DNA of 64,000 bases from Cannabis sativa (taxonomy: Eukaryota > Streptophyta > Magnoliopsida > Rosales > Cannabaceae). A program made the translations under genes and the position numbers. The notes beneath the pieces are model-generated. The model was given only the letters and a program-made list of their open reading frames with translations, searched no databases and was not told the DNA's origin. Within the stretch, counting starts at the first letter, position 1; every line of letters starts with the position of its first letter. Where the stretch lies: the NCBI RefSeq assembly GCF_029168945.1, contig NC_083606.1, forward strand, positions 10,814,041 to 10,878,040. Direction: 5' to 3'. Shown here one piece after another: positions 33,547-46,481 of this stretch.

Positions 33547-35571
33547 GTAAGTATTGTATTTTTTTTATTATTTTAGATTTGTTATTATATTGTTTTAGGT
33601 TTTAGATTGGTTTATATAATGTATATTTAAATTTTGAATGTTATATATTTTAAGTTTTAAATAATCTGTGTAGGTTTTTATATAGAAAAATCTGTGTATA
33701 TAGAAAAATGTAGGTTTTTATAATCTGTGTAGGTTTTTATAAATGTAGGTTTTTATATAGAAAAATCTGTGTATATATATATTTTTGTATATAAAATTGG
33801 TTATATTTATATATAAATATATGTTTATCTGTGTTTGTGTATATATAATTGGGTATATATATAAGTTTTGATTTTTTTTATGTGTATATATACTTTATAA
33901 AAACTGTACATATATTGTAGTGTAGTATATATATTATATATTTTGTAAAGTATATTATATATATAATCTGGGTATATTATATATATTTGTATATAACAGT
34001 TTATATATATATGTATATCGTAGTGTAGTATATATATTGTATTGTATTATTATGTAAAGTATAAAAACTATACATTATATATATATTATATATTTTGTAT
34101 ATATTATTTTTGTAATATAATAGTGTATATATTTGTGTATATACACTATTATATTATTTTTATTATTGTATATTGTATATTTTGTATATTGTAATATAAT
34201 AGTGTATATATTTGTGTATTGTATATTTTGTATATATTATTTTTTTTATTTATATATTTGTGTATATAAAATATATAGTATTGGGTTTTTTTTTGAAGAA
34301 AATATATATTATATGTTAATGTATATATAATTTATATATTGTAACAATATTGTATATTGTATTGTTGTTATTTGTAGGTTTTTTAATTAATTTTAGTAAT
34401 TAGTAATTTGTATTTGTTTGTATTTGTTTATTTTATGTTAGATTTTATTGATATTAAATTAATTTGTTGTTAAGTTTGCTAAAATTTGAGAAGTAAATTT
34501 AGCAAATTTAGAATATTGAAAAAAATTTAAAAAATTAGAAAAAAAAAATATTAGTTTGTAGCTTAATATATACATAAAAAGATTTTTTTAAATAATAATA
34601 ATTAGTTTTTTAGTAACTTAATAAATAATATAAATATTAAAAGTTAAAAAGATTAATTAGAAGATTTGATTTATTTTTTTAATTTTTATTAAAATTTAAA
34701 TTAAATGGATTAACTTTTATTTGAATTTTAAAAAATAATTTTTTTTTTGTATTTTTAAGGTGGTAATTAATTATTTTATATTTATTTTAATTTAGAAAAT
34801 AATTTTTTTTTTTATATAAATGATAAATAATTTAAAAATTTAAAAATTAAAAATTTAAAATTTAGTAATTTAATGAATTTTTATAGTGTAATATGTAAAA
34901 TGAATTTTTTTATAATATAATTAGTTTAACTTTTGATAACTAATTTTAAGTTTCAAAAAATAATAATTCATTTAAAATTTAATTATTTGATATTTATTTA
35001 AATTTTGAAAATAAATTTATTTTTTTATAAATAATAAAAATAACACAAAAAATTAAAAATTAATAATAAAGAACAATAATAATTCATATTTATAAATATA
35101 TTAAAAATATATCATAACTTTTGTACTCACAAAATTTCATAAGACTTTACAAAAATTTAAAAATTAATAATAAAGAACAATAATAATTCATATTTATAAT
35201 TATATTTAAAAATATATCATAAAATTTATATTCATAAAATTTCATAATACTTTACAAAATTCATATTTATAATTATATTTAAAAATATATATCATAACTT
35301 TTGTACTCATAAAATTTCATAAGACTTTACAAAAAATTAAAAATTAATAATAAAGTACAATAATAATTCATATTTATAATTATATTTAAAAATATATCAT
35401 AACTTTTGTACTTATAAAATTTCATAAAACTTTACAAAAATTTAAAAATTAATAATAAAGAACAATAATAATTATATTTAAAAATATATCATAAAATTCG
35501 TACTCATAAAATTTCATAAGACTTTACAAAAATTTAAATATTTAATACTTCATTTGTCGTCTAAATTGTAG
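33547..35571 (+). other. 5' UTR intron of the CACTA transposase gene, with AT-rich tandem repeats
   Basis: The donor TTTTAG|GTAAGTATT is at 33547, and the acceptor AAATTGTAG ends at 35571, directly abutting the ATG. The 2-kb intron is extremely AT-rich. It has TATATA/GTGTATAT arrays (33700-34370) and about five tandem units of 90-110 bp at 35040-35545, each with ATTAATAATAAAG, ATATATCATAA and TTTCATAAGACTTTAC. ORFs in it, such as 34133-34330, are chance. Confidence 0.6.
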
Positions 35572-38500
35572 ATGGCGACAATCGATAAGTCTTGGACCAA
35601 AATCAGAAATCGTGGTTGCCATGAATTTTGGAATGGTCTACAAGCCTTTTTAGCAATGGCATCAGAACATAAGGATTGTGATGGACGAATACGATGTCCT
35701 TGTGTGAGATGTATAAATAGTAGGTTTGAAAAAATAGATAGGGTTAGAGCACACGTATTTGATCGAGGTTTTATGCAAGGATATGACAAGTGGATTTATC
35801 ACGGGGAGCCTGAGGATGCCGTCGTTGATGTAGCGATTCGATGTTGAATCAGAGGATGAAATGATTCCTATTTTGGAAGATTTCTTTCCCTCGACAACTG
35901 AGGAACCACAAGGAGAAGATGAACAACCAACCACAAACCCACAATTTGATGACTTATTTGAGGAAATTGAAGCTGAATTGTATTCCGGTTGTGATTGGAT
36001 TTCATCTCTTAACTTTTTAGCAAAGCTATTGCATTTAAAAGTTAGGGGAAAAATTCCTAATAACATCTTTGAAGAATTATTGAAGCTTTTAAAGTTTGCG
36101 TTTCCGAAGGAAAATAATATTCCATCAACTTACTACGAGGCAAAAAAGAGATTGAAGAAATTAGGCTTGGGTTATGATAATATCGATGTCTGTTTGTATA
36201 ATTGTTGCTTATTTTATAAGGAGAATGCATCCAAGGAGGCTTGTCCAGTTTGCGGAACTAGTCGTTGGGTTACTTCCGAGAACGGGAAAGGAAAAAAAGT
36301 TCCTTGCAAAGTCATGCGATACTTTCCGTTGACACCTCGACTTAAAAGATTATATAGTTCGAGGATTACAGCGAAAAGCATGATATGGCATCATACTGGA
36401 AAATCAAAAGATGATGGGGTGTTGCGACATCCGGTCGATGGTTTAGCTTGGAAAGACTTTGATGCAAAACATCCCGAGTTTGCAAGGGACCCAAGAAATG
36501 TTCGACTTGGGTTAGCTACTGATGGATTTAATCCATTTGGCAACATGAGTCTTGCATACAGCATGTGGCCAGTGGTGTTGGCTAACTATAATCTACCACC
36601 TTGGTTATGTATGAAAGATAATTATTTCTTGCTATCTACCCTAATTCCTGGTGCAAAATCTCCAGGTAAAGACATGGATATATTTTTAAGACCTTTGGTG
36701 GATGAATTAAAGGAGTTGTGGAATAATGGGGTAGCAACGAGAGATAGTTCGACCAACTCAATGTTCACCATGCGTGCTGCGCTTTTGTGGACAGTGAATG
36801 ATTTTCCTGCTCGTAGTAGCTTGTCTGGGTGGAGTGGTCAAGGTTATAAAGCTTGCCCTACTTGTAATGAAGACGCGACGTCCATTCGAGTGATCGGGAA
36901 GACATCATATGTTGGTCATCGAAGGTTCTTGCCAAGTAACCATGCAATGAGAAGGGATACTCGATTTGATGGTAAAGTTGAAAGAAGACCTCCTCCAAGA
37001 CGATTTACTTGTGAAGAAATATTATCACAAGTTAATGCTCTCGAACCCCAAATTCCCGGACATCATGAAAATTTTGGGGGCGTGAAACGTAGAAGAGTTG
37101 CAAAAAATTATAATTGGAGGAAAAAAAGTATTTTCTACGAGTTGGAGTATTGGAGCACGAATATTTTAAAACACAACATTGATGTCATGCATGTTGAGAA
37201 GAATGTGTGTGATAGTCTCCTAGGAACCATCTTGGATAATGATAAATCAAAGGACACAACCAATGCGCGCCATGATTTAAAGAAGATGGGTATTAGGGAA
37301 TCGTTGTGGATTTATGAAGATGTGAATGGGAGGCTAATGAAACCGCATGCTCCTTATGTTTTGACTCGTGAGAAAAGACAACTTTTTTGTCAGTTTGTTA
37401 AAGGAATAAAGTTTCCCGATGGCTTCTGTTCAAATTTAAAGAGCAAAGTTTCTCCAGATGAGTCTAACATTATTGGGTTAAAATCCCACGATTGTCATGT
37501 CATTATGCAGCGAGTACTAGCGGTTGGTGTCCGTAAATTTCTACCTCGTGACACTTTGCAACAACTATTACTCGAGTTTGTGTAATTTTTTCGACGATTA
37601 TGCTCTAGAACTCTAAATGTAAAAGATATGGAGGATGCTCAAAATAATTTAATTCTGTTATTGTGCAAGATGGAATTGATTTTTCCTCCAGCTTTTTTTG
37701 ACATAATGATACACTTGGTATTGCATTTGCCTGAAGAAGCGATATTGGGTGGCCCGGTCTTTATGAGATGGATGTATCCTTTTGAAAGGTACATGAAAAA
37801 ATTGAAGAATTATGTGGGAAATAAGGCACGTCCTGAAGGGTCAATTGCAGAAGGTTATGTTGCTGATGAGGCAGTAACTTTTTGTTCAATGTACTTTAAA
37901 GGTTGTGAAACAAGATTTAATCGGCTTGATCGAAATGAAGATGCGCCTTCTGTTTGTCGCTATCTCTCAGTTTTTAATTCTCAATCTCGTCCTTTAACTT
38001 GCGGACTTATCAAGCCTCTTGATCATATCAGTCGTGAAAAAGCTGAGTGGTACATTCTTCAAAATTCTCCTGAAATCCAAGCTTACTTAGAGTAAGTTTG
38101 TTACGTTTTTATAAATTATTTTATTAAATTTTTAGTTTTTTATTTTCTATCTCCCTCTATTGTATCTTGACATTATCATACTTCACAGTGAACATTTGGA
38201 CAAGATCAAGCATGAATATCCTAATGGTAATCACGATGTCTTGCATAGGCAAACTTTCCGTCCGTGGTTTCATAAGAAGGTATAACGACAAAATTGTAAA
38301 GTTTTAATTCAATCATTTATATTCCTCTCATATTAATACATTTTATGTATTTAGATATATGAGTTGCACAAGCTTGGAACTTTACAAAATGGTGATGAGT
38401 TACTCGCTCTGGCTTCCGGGTCCGATTACTTAGCAACATTTTACGAAGGTTGTGTAGTGAATGGTGTTCGGTTTATTGCATCAAAGCGAGACCAAAAGTG

Positions 38501-39101
38501 GAAGACACAAAATAGTGGTGTTACTGTTGCTGGAACTGAAGGGTTCAATTATTACGGCACACTTGAAGATGTAATCACTATATCTTATACTGGTGCATAT
38601 ACAGTGTCATTGTTTGAATGTAAATGGTATAACACTAATCCATTAAGAAAGAAGACAATCACTGAAAATAATATAACTAGTATAAATACTCGTGGATATT
38701 GGTATCAAGATGAACCGTACATCCTTGCTAACCAGGCGAAGCAAGTTTTCTATCTTGACGATCCACTCAGAGGTCGCGATTGGAAGGTTGTTGAAGATAT
38801 TAGCCATCGACAAATTTGGGACATTACTGACAACGAAGATGAGACTGATGTAGATGTTGTTAGTGATTCTAACTCTGCCAATTTTGTGTTGACGGTTGAT
38901 CTTGGAGAGTTGATTATGCAATCGAATGAACCCCCAGTAATTGTTGAATTGTCCGATCAGTTAGTGGATTCTGAGATAGAGAATAATGAACTTGATGAAA
39001 ATTATGTTGCTGAAGAAGTAGATGATTTACTAGTTGAACATGTGGAGGATGAAAATGTAAACATAGTGAATGATGGAAATGATAGTGATTCTTCAGTGTA
39101 A
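35572..39101 (+). pseudogene. TNPD: CACTA transposase TNPD/TNP2-type
   Basis: Exons approximately 35572-38092, 38189-38279 and 38355-39101, with GT-AG introns. Domains in order: transposase-associated domain (KSWTKIRN, IRCPCVRCINSR) at 35572-35847; TNP2 domain at about 36180-37300 (KEACPVCGTSRW, HNIDVMHVEKNVCDSLLGT); DUF4218 at 37628-38000 (PPAFFDIMIHLVLHLPEEA, MYPFERYMKKLK); DUF4216 in the last exon (FNYYGTLEDVITISY, LFECKWYN). Lesions are a frameshift near 35845 and an in-frame TAA at 37583-37585; the next open frame continues in phase. It would cut and join the element ends together with the TNPA-like partner. Near-complete length. Confidence 0.9.
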
Positions 39102-39248
39102 CTTTTATTTTGTAAACATTTGTTACTAAAATTTTTTACAATTAAAGGACTATTTAATTTCTTTCGCATTAACATTTGTGTGATATTTCAATTATGTGTT
39201 TCACATTTGTGAATTCTTACATTTTTTCCGTCTTCAAAGTAAAGTAAA

Positions 39249-41199
39249 ATGTCAGCTACGTTAGCGACATACCACGGTGGGGATGGTGACGGCAGGGATC
39301 CCCCTGATCCTTCTAGGGTACCGTCGTCTTGCGAAGCAGGTTTTCATATTTTTTCTAATCTACAATTGTTCTGAATATAAATAGTGAATGTATGATTTAC
39401 TAATAAAATTATTTTTCCCTCGAATATATATAGTTCCACCTCCGGTCAGAAAGGGTCGTGGGGTTGCCGCAAACGCTAATCTCGAAAAAAAAGGAGAGAT
39501 GCTGGTAAGCCCTTGCCGGTGGAGGTAGATCTTGAAACAGGCAAAGTTGTTGGCGCTGAAGCAAGCAATTATGTTCGATTTCTTGGCCAACAAGTAAGCA
39601 TGTTGTGCCCGGGTGGTCATCTTAATTTTTCTGATGTACCCCAACAATACAAGGATCAAGTGCTCAATCGAATTAGAGTGAGTGATTTTGAATTATTAAA
39701 AGTTGTAATAATATGATGTCCTCATTTATAAATTAACATAACGTTTCATTACTTTTACTACATAGTACTACTTTGATATCGATGGGAATCCCCACCGAGA
39801 CCTACTTATGGGGACTTTATATTCGGTGATGGCGGAGCGGTATAGTGAGCGAAAGACGCTCAGACACAAGCATTTCAAACAACATTACAAAAAACCAGAA
39901 GATTGGGACACAGTTCTCAAATTCCCCCTGACTACTTGAATACCGAGACTTGGAAACCGGGTTGCGAATTGTTCGTTAGCGAGGCATTTTTGAATCGTTC
40001 AACTAAAAATAAATCGAATCGGCAACTAATGAAATATCCAACAACGCAAGGCACAAAATCGTTGGCGTCCATACGCCACGGAATGGTATGTATTAATTCT
40101 TTAATTGTTAAATGTTTCATAAAAAAAAATTCTTTAATAGTTAATAATATTTTTTTCTTATAATAAACTAATTTAATTGTTTATATTTGTATAGGGGGGT
40201 CCTCCTGGAGAGCATGTAGTTGAAGCATGGAAGGAGATCCATGTGAAAAAACCGTCTGGAAATTTCGTTAATGAATTAGCTGCAAAAGATTATGTAAGTG
40301 ATTAAAATTATTTATTATTAAAATTTATATTTTATATTAATTACATATTCTAATAATTTTGATTTAAATAGGAGGAACTGATCAAGGAGCTTGATAGGAA
40401 GCGACTTGAACGACAATCCCAGAGCGATGCGGGACCGAATCGAATACGATGCGGTTATCAGTTTGACGTTATGGAAACAGTTCTAGGCCAAAGATCTGAC
40501 TATCAAAGAGGCGTGGGTAAAAGGCTCAAGGGCAAAGGAAAGAAACAAATCCCTCAAACTCAATCAACGGTGCCTCCCCAACCAACTACTGAAATGATGA
40601 GCACCGTGGCAGATATATTCTCAGCTATGCGTGCCACTTGGGGGGGTAATTTGACGCCTGAACAACATGCCCAAATATTTAACCCATGCTTTGACAATTT
40701 CGTTCAAACGTATAGTCAATCGCAGTCGCCTGGTGGTTCGTCTTCTCAGAGTCATGCCGCTCCTCCGGAACAGCAACAACAACCTCCTACGCAACCACAA
40801 TTTCAGCCTTCCTCGCAACAACAATTCCAAAATTTGTCACAGCAGCAATTTGAAAATTTTTTGCAGCAGCAACCCCAATCTTTTCCTCAGCAATTTCCTC
40901 AGCAGCAACAACAGTCTGCTCCGCCAATGGGAAATCAGTTCTTATACCGAACACCGTCAGAGTCTCCTCCGCTCGGCTCAAACTTTGCTGATTTTGGATT
41001 ATTTGGGAGTTCATCGCAGGAGAACCAATTTTTTTCAACTCCCATTTTCAACCAAGCTGAGCTCGGTAATTTGACGCTGGGTTTATCATCAGACCAAGCG
41101 TATGTGCCTTCTCCGCCACGGGCTTCGGGGACTCGTACCGAAAATAATCCAGATCAAGACTTCATAATTAGAGACTTGAATGAAGATGTTAATGAATAA
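39249..41199 (+). pseudogene. TNPA: CACTA TNPA-like protein (plant transposase Ptta/En/Spm family)
   Basis: Exons by GT-AG sites: 39249-39339, 39434-39677, 39766-40085, 40195-40293, 40372-41199. It begins MSATLATYHGGDGDG. The conserved core (GKPLPVEVDLETGKVVG, WKPGCELFVSEAFLN, PPGEHVVEAWKEIHV) matches the Ptta/En/Spm transposase family (Transposase_24 type). The C-terminal part is glutamine/proline-rich (about 40730-40930), then acidic. Lesions: an A run at 39485-39492 is one base short, and one base is missing near 39920 in a C run; both are homopolymer sites, so assembly error must be considered. The En/Spm counterpart binds the subterminal repeats. Confidence 0.82.
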
Positions 41200-41469
41200 T
41201 TTATTTATGTTTTGTAATAATTTAGTTTAATTTTGAGACAATATTTTATTAGGATTAATATGTTAAAGTTAATTACTTTGGAGACAATTTTAAATTATTA
41301 ATAAATTTTATTAAATTGTTTTAATTATATTAATTAGATTTATTTATTAAATATTTAATTAAATTGTTTTAATTATATTAATTAGAATTATTTATTAAAT
41401 ATTTAATTATTTATTTATATATATAATATAAATAAATTTTTAAAAATAATTAATATATTTTTTTTATTA

Positions 41470-41767
41470 TTGGGTGTTGTAGCGGCGGAGCAATAGCGGC
41501 GGGACCCCGCCGCTATTGCCCTGTGTCAGTCTCGAAACACGAAACTGACACAGGGCAATAGCGGCGGGGTCCCGCCGCTATTGCTCCGCCGCTATTAATA
41601 GTATTAGCGGCGGAACCAGTTTTTGGCCGCTAATACTATTAATAGCGGCCAAGCAATAGCGGCGGACCAATAGCGGTCGAGGTCCGCCGCTATTGCCCTT
41701 TAGCGGCCACATTGTGGAGCAATAGCGGCCGAGGGGCCCGCCGCTATTGCTCCTGAATGTTGTAGTG
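41470..41767. repeat. CACTA 3' subterminal repeats
   Basis: GC-rich block of AATAGCGGCGG-type repeats, including a long hairpin whose arms flank GTGTCAGTCTCGAAACACGAAACTGACAC (41524-41552). It is the mirror of the 5' end repeats and ends with the TAGTG terminus at 41763-41767. Confidence 0.85.
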
Positions 41768-43391
41768 TGTGTACTTACACTTGGAAGGGAATCATCACTT
41801 GACTTCTATACACCAGTAGAAGCTATAGATTCTATATTTATGTTCAGCACTCCCACTCAATCATACTATCATGTTCCCAAAATATACGTATCACCCTGAC
41901 CCAAAAGTAGGCTTAACTAATAAATCAAAGAACATGAATAGCACTCCTGAGTTGAGCCTAAGCATATCAGGATTTAGATTCTTTTAATCTTAAGATCAAC
42001 TACTGATATTGACTTGGAAATATATATATATAACGTTAAGTTTGTAATATCTTAACTTAGTTGCAATATCGGTCCAGTCCAATGTATACTCCATACATTC
42101 GAAATTAGTATACTTTACTAATGTCCTGGAAAGAACATAACACTTACTCCAAGTGTAAGTACACATCATCGCTGATTATCACATTAGTGTAAATCCAATA
42201 ACACTGATGAAACAGGGACCAAGTCTTTTGATTCATATGATCACAATCACATTCCACTGTGTTGACGATACTGTAATTGTGAATAAACATATGATCTGGA
42301 TTTAACTGATTTTGTGTATAAAAGTAATAAACATATTAAACTATTAGTATATTGATATCGTGGAACATATAATATGCTCTATATAAGTCTGAGAGTGCAA
42401 TTCTAAGTTCTAAGAGTGGATTCAACGAAGAATTAATAAGTAGAAATTTACTTGGTAAATTTGGTTCACTTATTGGAAGCTCAGCATATAGATCCATGGT
42501 CCCCATTCTAGTTGAGAACATTCTACTTGTAAGACTCATTAATTGATTCGTGATTGATCAGTTATAATTCTAAAGTTAGACTATGTCTAATTTTATGAAT
42601 TTTCACTAAGTAGGGGTGAAATTGTAAAGAAAAGAGATTCTAGATTTATTTATTTATTAATGGACTTTATATGTCTAGTTAATAATTAAATTAAATGACA
42701 ATATTATTTAATAATCTATTTTAGTTATTAAATAATTAGTTTTGGCATTTAAAAGGTTAGAATTGGAAAATTGGCGTTTTTGAGAAAATAGAAATAAAAT
42801 TTGTTAAAACTGCAAAATCAAGTGGGGCCCATTAACACACCATGGCCGGCCACTATTTGTGGATTTTCAAATTAATATCTTCATTATTTTAATGCCAAAT
42901 AATTTCTAACCTAAACCTAGTAGTTGCCTATAAATAGAAAGTGATGACTCAGTCAAAACACATGCTTTAATATGCTTTCATAACATCTTCTGACAGAAAT
43001 TTCTCTCTTCAGAAAAACTAAGCCTTCCCTACTTTCTATACCTGGCCGAAACCTCTTCTCTTTTCTCTCTTCATAAAATTTCGACCCTAGTGAAAGAGTA
43101 AGTGCCCACACACAGCAAGCAGTAACTCAATCATAGATTGGAAGACTGTGAAGGATCAAACTCAAAGAAGAAGGACATTCGGGCTCAGATCTTGATAATA
43201 CTCTGCTACAGAAAGGATACAAGGGTTAGAGATCTGAGTGGAAGGAGACATTAATTCCGCTGCATCAATGTAAGGTTTTCTTAACTTTATATGTGTTTAT
43301 TTTATCGTTTTAGAATGTTCATATTTAGGGTGTTAAACAACATACTTGTGAGTAGATCTAAGATCCTGGTAAAATAATTTCCAACAGTACT

Positions 43392-45850
43392 AGCTATCTA
43401 GAAATGTGTGCATTTAGTAACACTTTTTAATCACTTTTTTATTTTTAAAATTATAAATGTGAAAATATTTTTCAAATTCATGTCCTATAAAACTGTTTTT
43501 ATTTTTCAATTTTTTAATTAAAAATCTATTTTTTTTTTTTAAAAAAAATCACTTTTAAAATTTCTTTAAAGAGTTTTTTAATCACTATTTTGGACTCCAA
43601 TCCCAACTTAGACCTTGGAAATTGAACCCGGACCTGGCCCCGAACTTGGACCAGCCCCCGGTCCCGACCTCAGACCCGACCCCAAACCTCAACTTAAATA
43701 AAATCAACAAATAAAAATAAAAATAAAATTTACAGATTACATTTTTATTTTTTGTTTTTAAAATTAAAAAATAAAAGTAGTTATAAAATACATTTTTATT
43801 TTTTAAAAACAAAATTTTAAAAAAATTACTTTTATTTTTGTGATTAAAAAATTTAAATGGCCAAAAATAATAAATTAACTAATAAAATTATAAAAATACA
43901 AAATGATACTATTTTTTAAGAATGAATGATAAAGAATAATAATATTATCTATTTTTTCAAAGGTTGACTGTCCCTTGTTCCTTGAGTTCTGTTCATATTT
44001 ATAAAAGTCTAGGGTGAAAGTTATTCCCTTGGGATATGATCATTCGTAACTGCTCATAAAACGTGGACATTCCCCATGTTTTATTTTTGTGCACATGAGA
44101 TAATTATAAATAACCGCCTAATTGCTCTTTGTCTTTATCTATAGACAGTTATGCTGACTGCGCTCAATTGTTATCGTCATTTGAGTGATATCTTTCTCAA
44201 ACATCTTTGTAGAAAAATGTTTAAGTGTTGTGTTATGGTTCATCTCGCAGCCTTCCTCAACTATTGAGTGAGGCATAAGCGAGATGGTTACTTCAACGCG
44301 TTAAGAGCGAGGTGAGTGAATGTTGAAGTTGTTGTCTTTATTTTCTGAATATACTCACGAGTATGTGGGTCAATGAGCTACAAACTCATAATCTACTCGT
44401 TCCAAATAGTTCTATTATGTATTTTGTTTATCCCAAGATGGACATGTTTACCTCGTCGGTCTCATTAGTTAATAGTTATTACTCACATCTCGCTATTGTC
44501 TATATAGCAGCAAGTTCGAGTATTTTTATTAACTATATTTCCCGAGGTGAGCCATTTAAGTGCATTTAATAATGCATAACTTGAGCTGGTTCATATTCTT
44601 GATTTGATACACATGTCAGCTTTTTATTGCTACTCGAACTATAGGTATAACAATTGCTCATTCAAAAGTACTTTTTAAAGTAAAAAGAAATTTTTAAATG
44701 CCTCAAGGGTATGATTATATTTTTCCCATTTAAAATTTGCATGCTTTTATTTTAGCGGTTCAAGACTTTAAGCCAAATCATTTCACCATTTAATGCTCTG
44801 ACTTTTCCTTTCTCATTTAGTTCCCATCCATTCGATATACTCTTTTTGTGATCAAAGGGTTATCGTCTTTTGGGTATAAATTTCAAGTTTCCTTTCTCTG
44901 TCGCCATTACTGCCCACGAAACCTTTGGATTCGAAAATTCTTAACCGCCTTCTTCAATGAAATTAATTGCATGCCCTCACTGTCTCTCACCTTCTTTCTT
45001 CAAATGTCATCAGACTGCACCCCTCGAGTTCAGAATCTTCAAGACCCAATCTCTCTACACTCGGAGTTTCCATCCCGAAGTTCTTCAAAATCCAGAATAA
45101 GTCATGTTATCCAGAATAATTCAAAATCCAAAAGGAGAGCTGCGAGATGGGTTCGTTGATGACTAACAGAAAAGGAGAGGGAAAGCTGTGAGATAGAGAG
45201 AAAGAGAGAGATTAGGATTCGAAGAAGAATAAGAAAGAAGAAGAAAAAGAAAAAAAAAATAATAAGGAAAAGAAAAAAAAATATATTTTTATTTTTTTTC
45301 TATTTCGAGAAGAAATAGAAAGAAAAAAAAATATTATTTTTTAAATTTTATAAATTGTTTTTCATAATTTTTATTTAAATTATATATATATTTTTTTATC
45401 AATATTACGTGAACCAGTAAAAACGTATTACGTGTACATAAGTGTACTTGTAGGTAGTCCATCGTGGCCGTTAACTAAGATTTTTAGATGAAAAGGATAA
45501 ATAGCTAACGAAAAAAGGATTTGGGTAGTTTTGCCAAGAAAATTAGACATTATACCCTTTGTATCTTGTCTTCTTTTATTTTTACTTTTTTTTTTTTTTA
45601 AATACTTTACTAATTTTATCCCTGTCACTTCAATATACTTTATGTGACCTCTCTTATACGAAGGTATTTTTTGGTACAGTACATATAAAAGAGATAGAGG
45701 TATGTTTCGATTAAACATAAATGAGAAGTAGATTTGGTTAATAGATAAATAAAAGAAGTATTTTTCAATTTAGCTTAATTTTACCATTAAAAAATCAATT
45801 TATGTGGTTAATTGTTATAAAATATAAAGGAAGTTTTGCCTCCATATCTC

Positions 45851-45893
<43 letters not shown>

Positions 45894-46130
45894 GATTATT
45901 ATTATTTATTTCGAAATGGATTAAAAAAGATAATTACCACCGTCCTAATTGTAGTAGGATTCAAAATGCAAAATTTAAAAATTATAAAGTTTAAAGAGGA
46001 AATTAGGGTACCACCGATTAGTATATATTTACGAGATTTAATCAGCGCAGAGGTGTAATATCGTAACTGTAAAAAAAGAAAGATCAAAAATCTTGACTCC
46101 AATTTCTTCGTTTCCACGCAACTCACTTTC
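43392..46130. other. Intergenic region with a degenerate MITE and no recognised gene
   Basis: A reverse-oriented relative of the 31427 MITE spans about 43410-43861, starting TTTAGTAACACTTTTTAATC and ending GTGATTAAAAAATTTAAATGG, with a GC-rich core of GACC/CCGG repeats. From 43960 to 45170 the base composition is more balanced. A 103-aa ORF (44848-45159) has serine/arginine-rich sequence but no known domain. GA-rich purines lie at 45175-45270. An (ATT)n microsatellite of about 15 units lies at 45850-45900. Confidence 0.5.
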
Positions 46131-46296
46131 CATAATTAATAAAGCCTTTTCCTTTCTTTAACCGCGTTTCTAATTCTATCTTCCTTGTTTGTTTCCCGGG
46201 AATCGCCTGGAAAAGAAACAAACTTTCAGTACTCCCTCGCTACCTACGCTTCCACTGAGTCACCCACTCTTTAAAGTTCGAAGCTTTTTCAATTGG

Positions 46297-46458
46297 GTAA
46301 GCTGATTGCTTCTACGAATGGTTGAATTTCAATTTTAATTACAATTTTGCTGATTCCCTATTCTGAAATTTGAATTTTAGGGTTTTCTTAAGGTCCGCTG
46401 CTGATTTTGAAGTAATTTGTTTTAATTGTTATTTTTCTTTATACATCGTTTTGTGCAG
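46297..46458 (+). other. 5' UTR intron of the cyclin T gene
   Basis: Donor AATTGG|GTAAGCTG at 46297 and acceptor TTGTGCAG ending at 46458, 23 bases before the ATG. Such leader introns are common in plant housekeeping genes. Confidence 0.6.
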
Positions 46459-46481
46459 GAAATTTCGAGTGATTCAGGATC

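Larger units (their letters stand above)
32975..41767 (+). mobile_element. CACTA (En/Spm-type) DNA transposon, 8.8 kb; TSD TGT
   Basis: It begins CACTACAAGAAATCCCC and ends GAATGTTGTAGTG, giving the CACTACAA terminal inverted repeat. TGT at 32972-32974 is repeated at 41768-41770. Both ends carry dense subterminal GCGGCGG repeats. It contains the two genes typical of autonomous family members, TNPD/TNP2 (35572-39101) and a TNPA-like gene (39249-41199), both on the plus strand. The genes carry a few small lesions, so the copy is probably not self-sufficient but looks young. Confidence 0.95.
32694..43386 (+). repeat. Rearranged solo Copia LTR containing a CACTA element; TSD GTACT
   Basis: Same family as 3027-4910 and 5093-7004. 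It starts TGTTGGGTTTTATGCCC and ends ATAATTTCCAACA. GTACT at 32689-32693 is repeated at 43387-43391. Without the CACTA insert it is about 1.9 kb. Direct-orientation parts are 32694-32974, 41768-41784 and about 42346-43386. The part 41785 to about 42345 is in the opposite orientation and repeats sequence already present at 32790-32974. About 130 bp of the standard LTR is missing. A TATA box lies near 42926. Confidence 0.9.

Noticed and set aside
34133..34330. 65-aa ORF rich in I, Y and F
   Set aside because: It is a translation of TATATA/GTGTAT repeats in the CACTA leader intron.
35040..35545. Regularly spaced repeats considered as a CRISPR array
   Set aside because: The units are tandem AT-rich repeats without spacers, in a plant transposon intron.
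40621..41074. Alternative-frame and antisense ORFs over the glutamine-rich region
   Set aside because: They are shadows of the CAG/CAA repeats in the TNPA-like gene; the plus-frame Q/P-rich reading continues the conserved domain.
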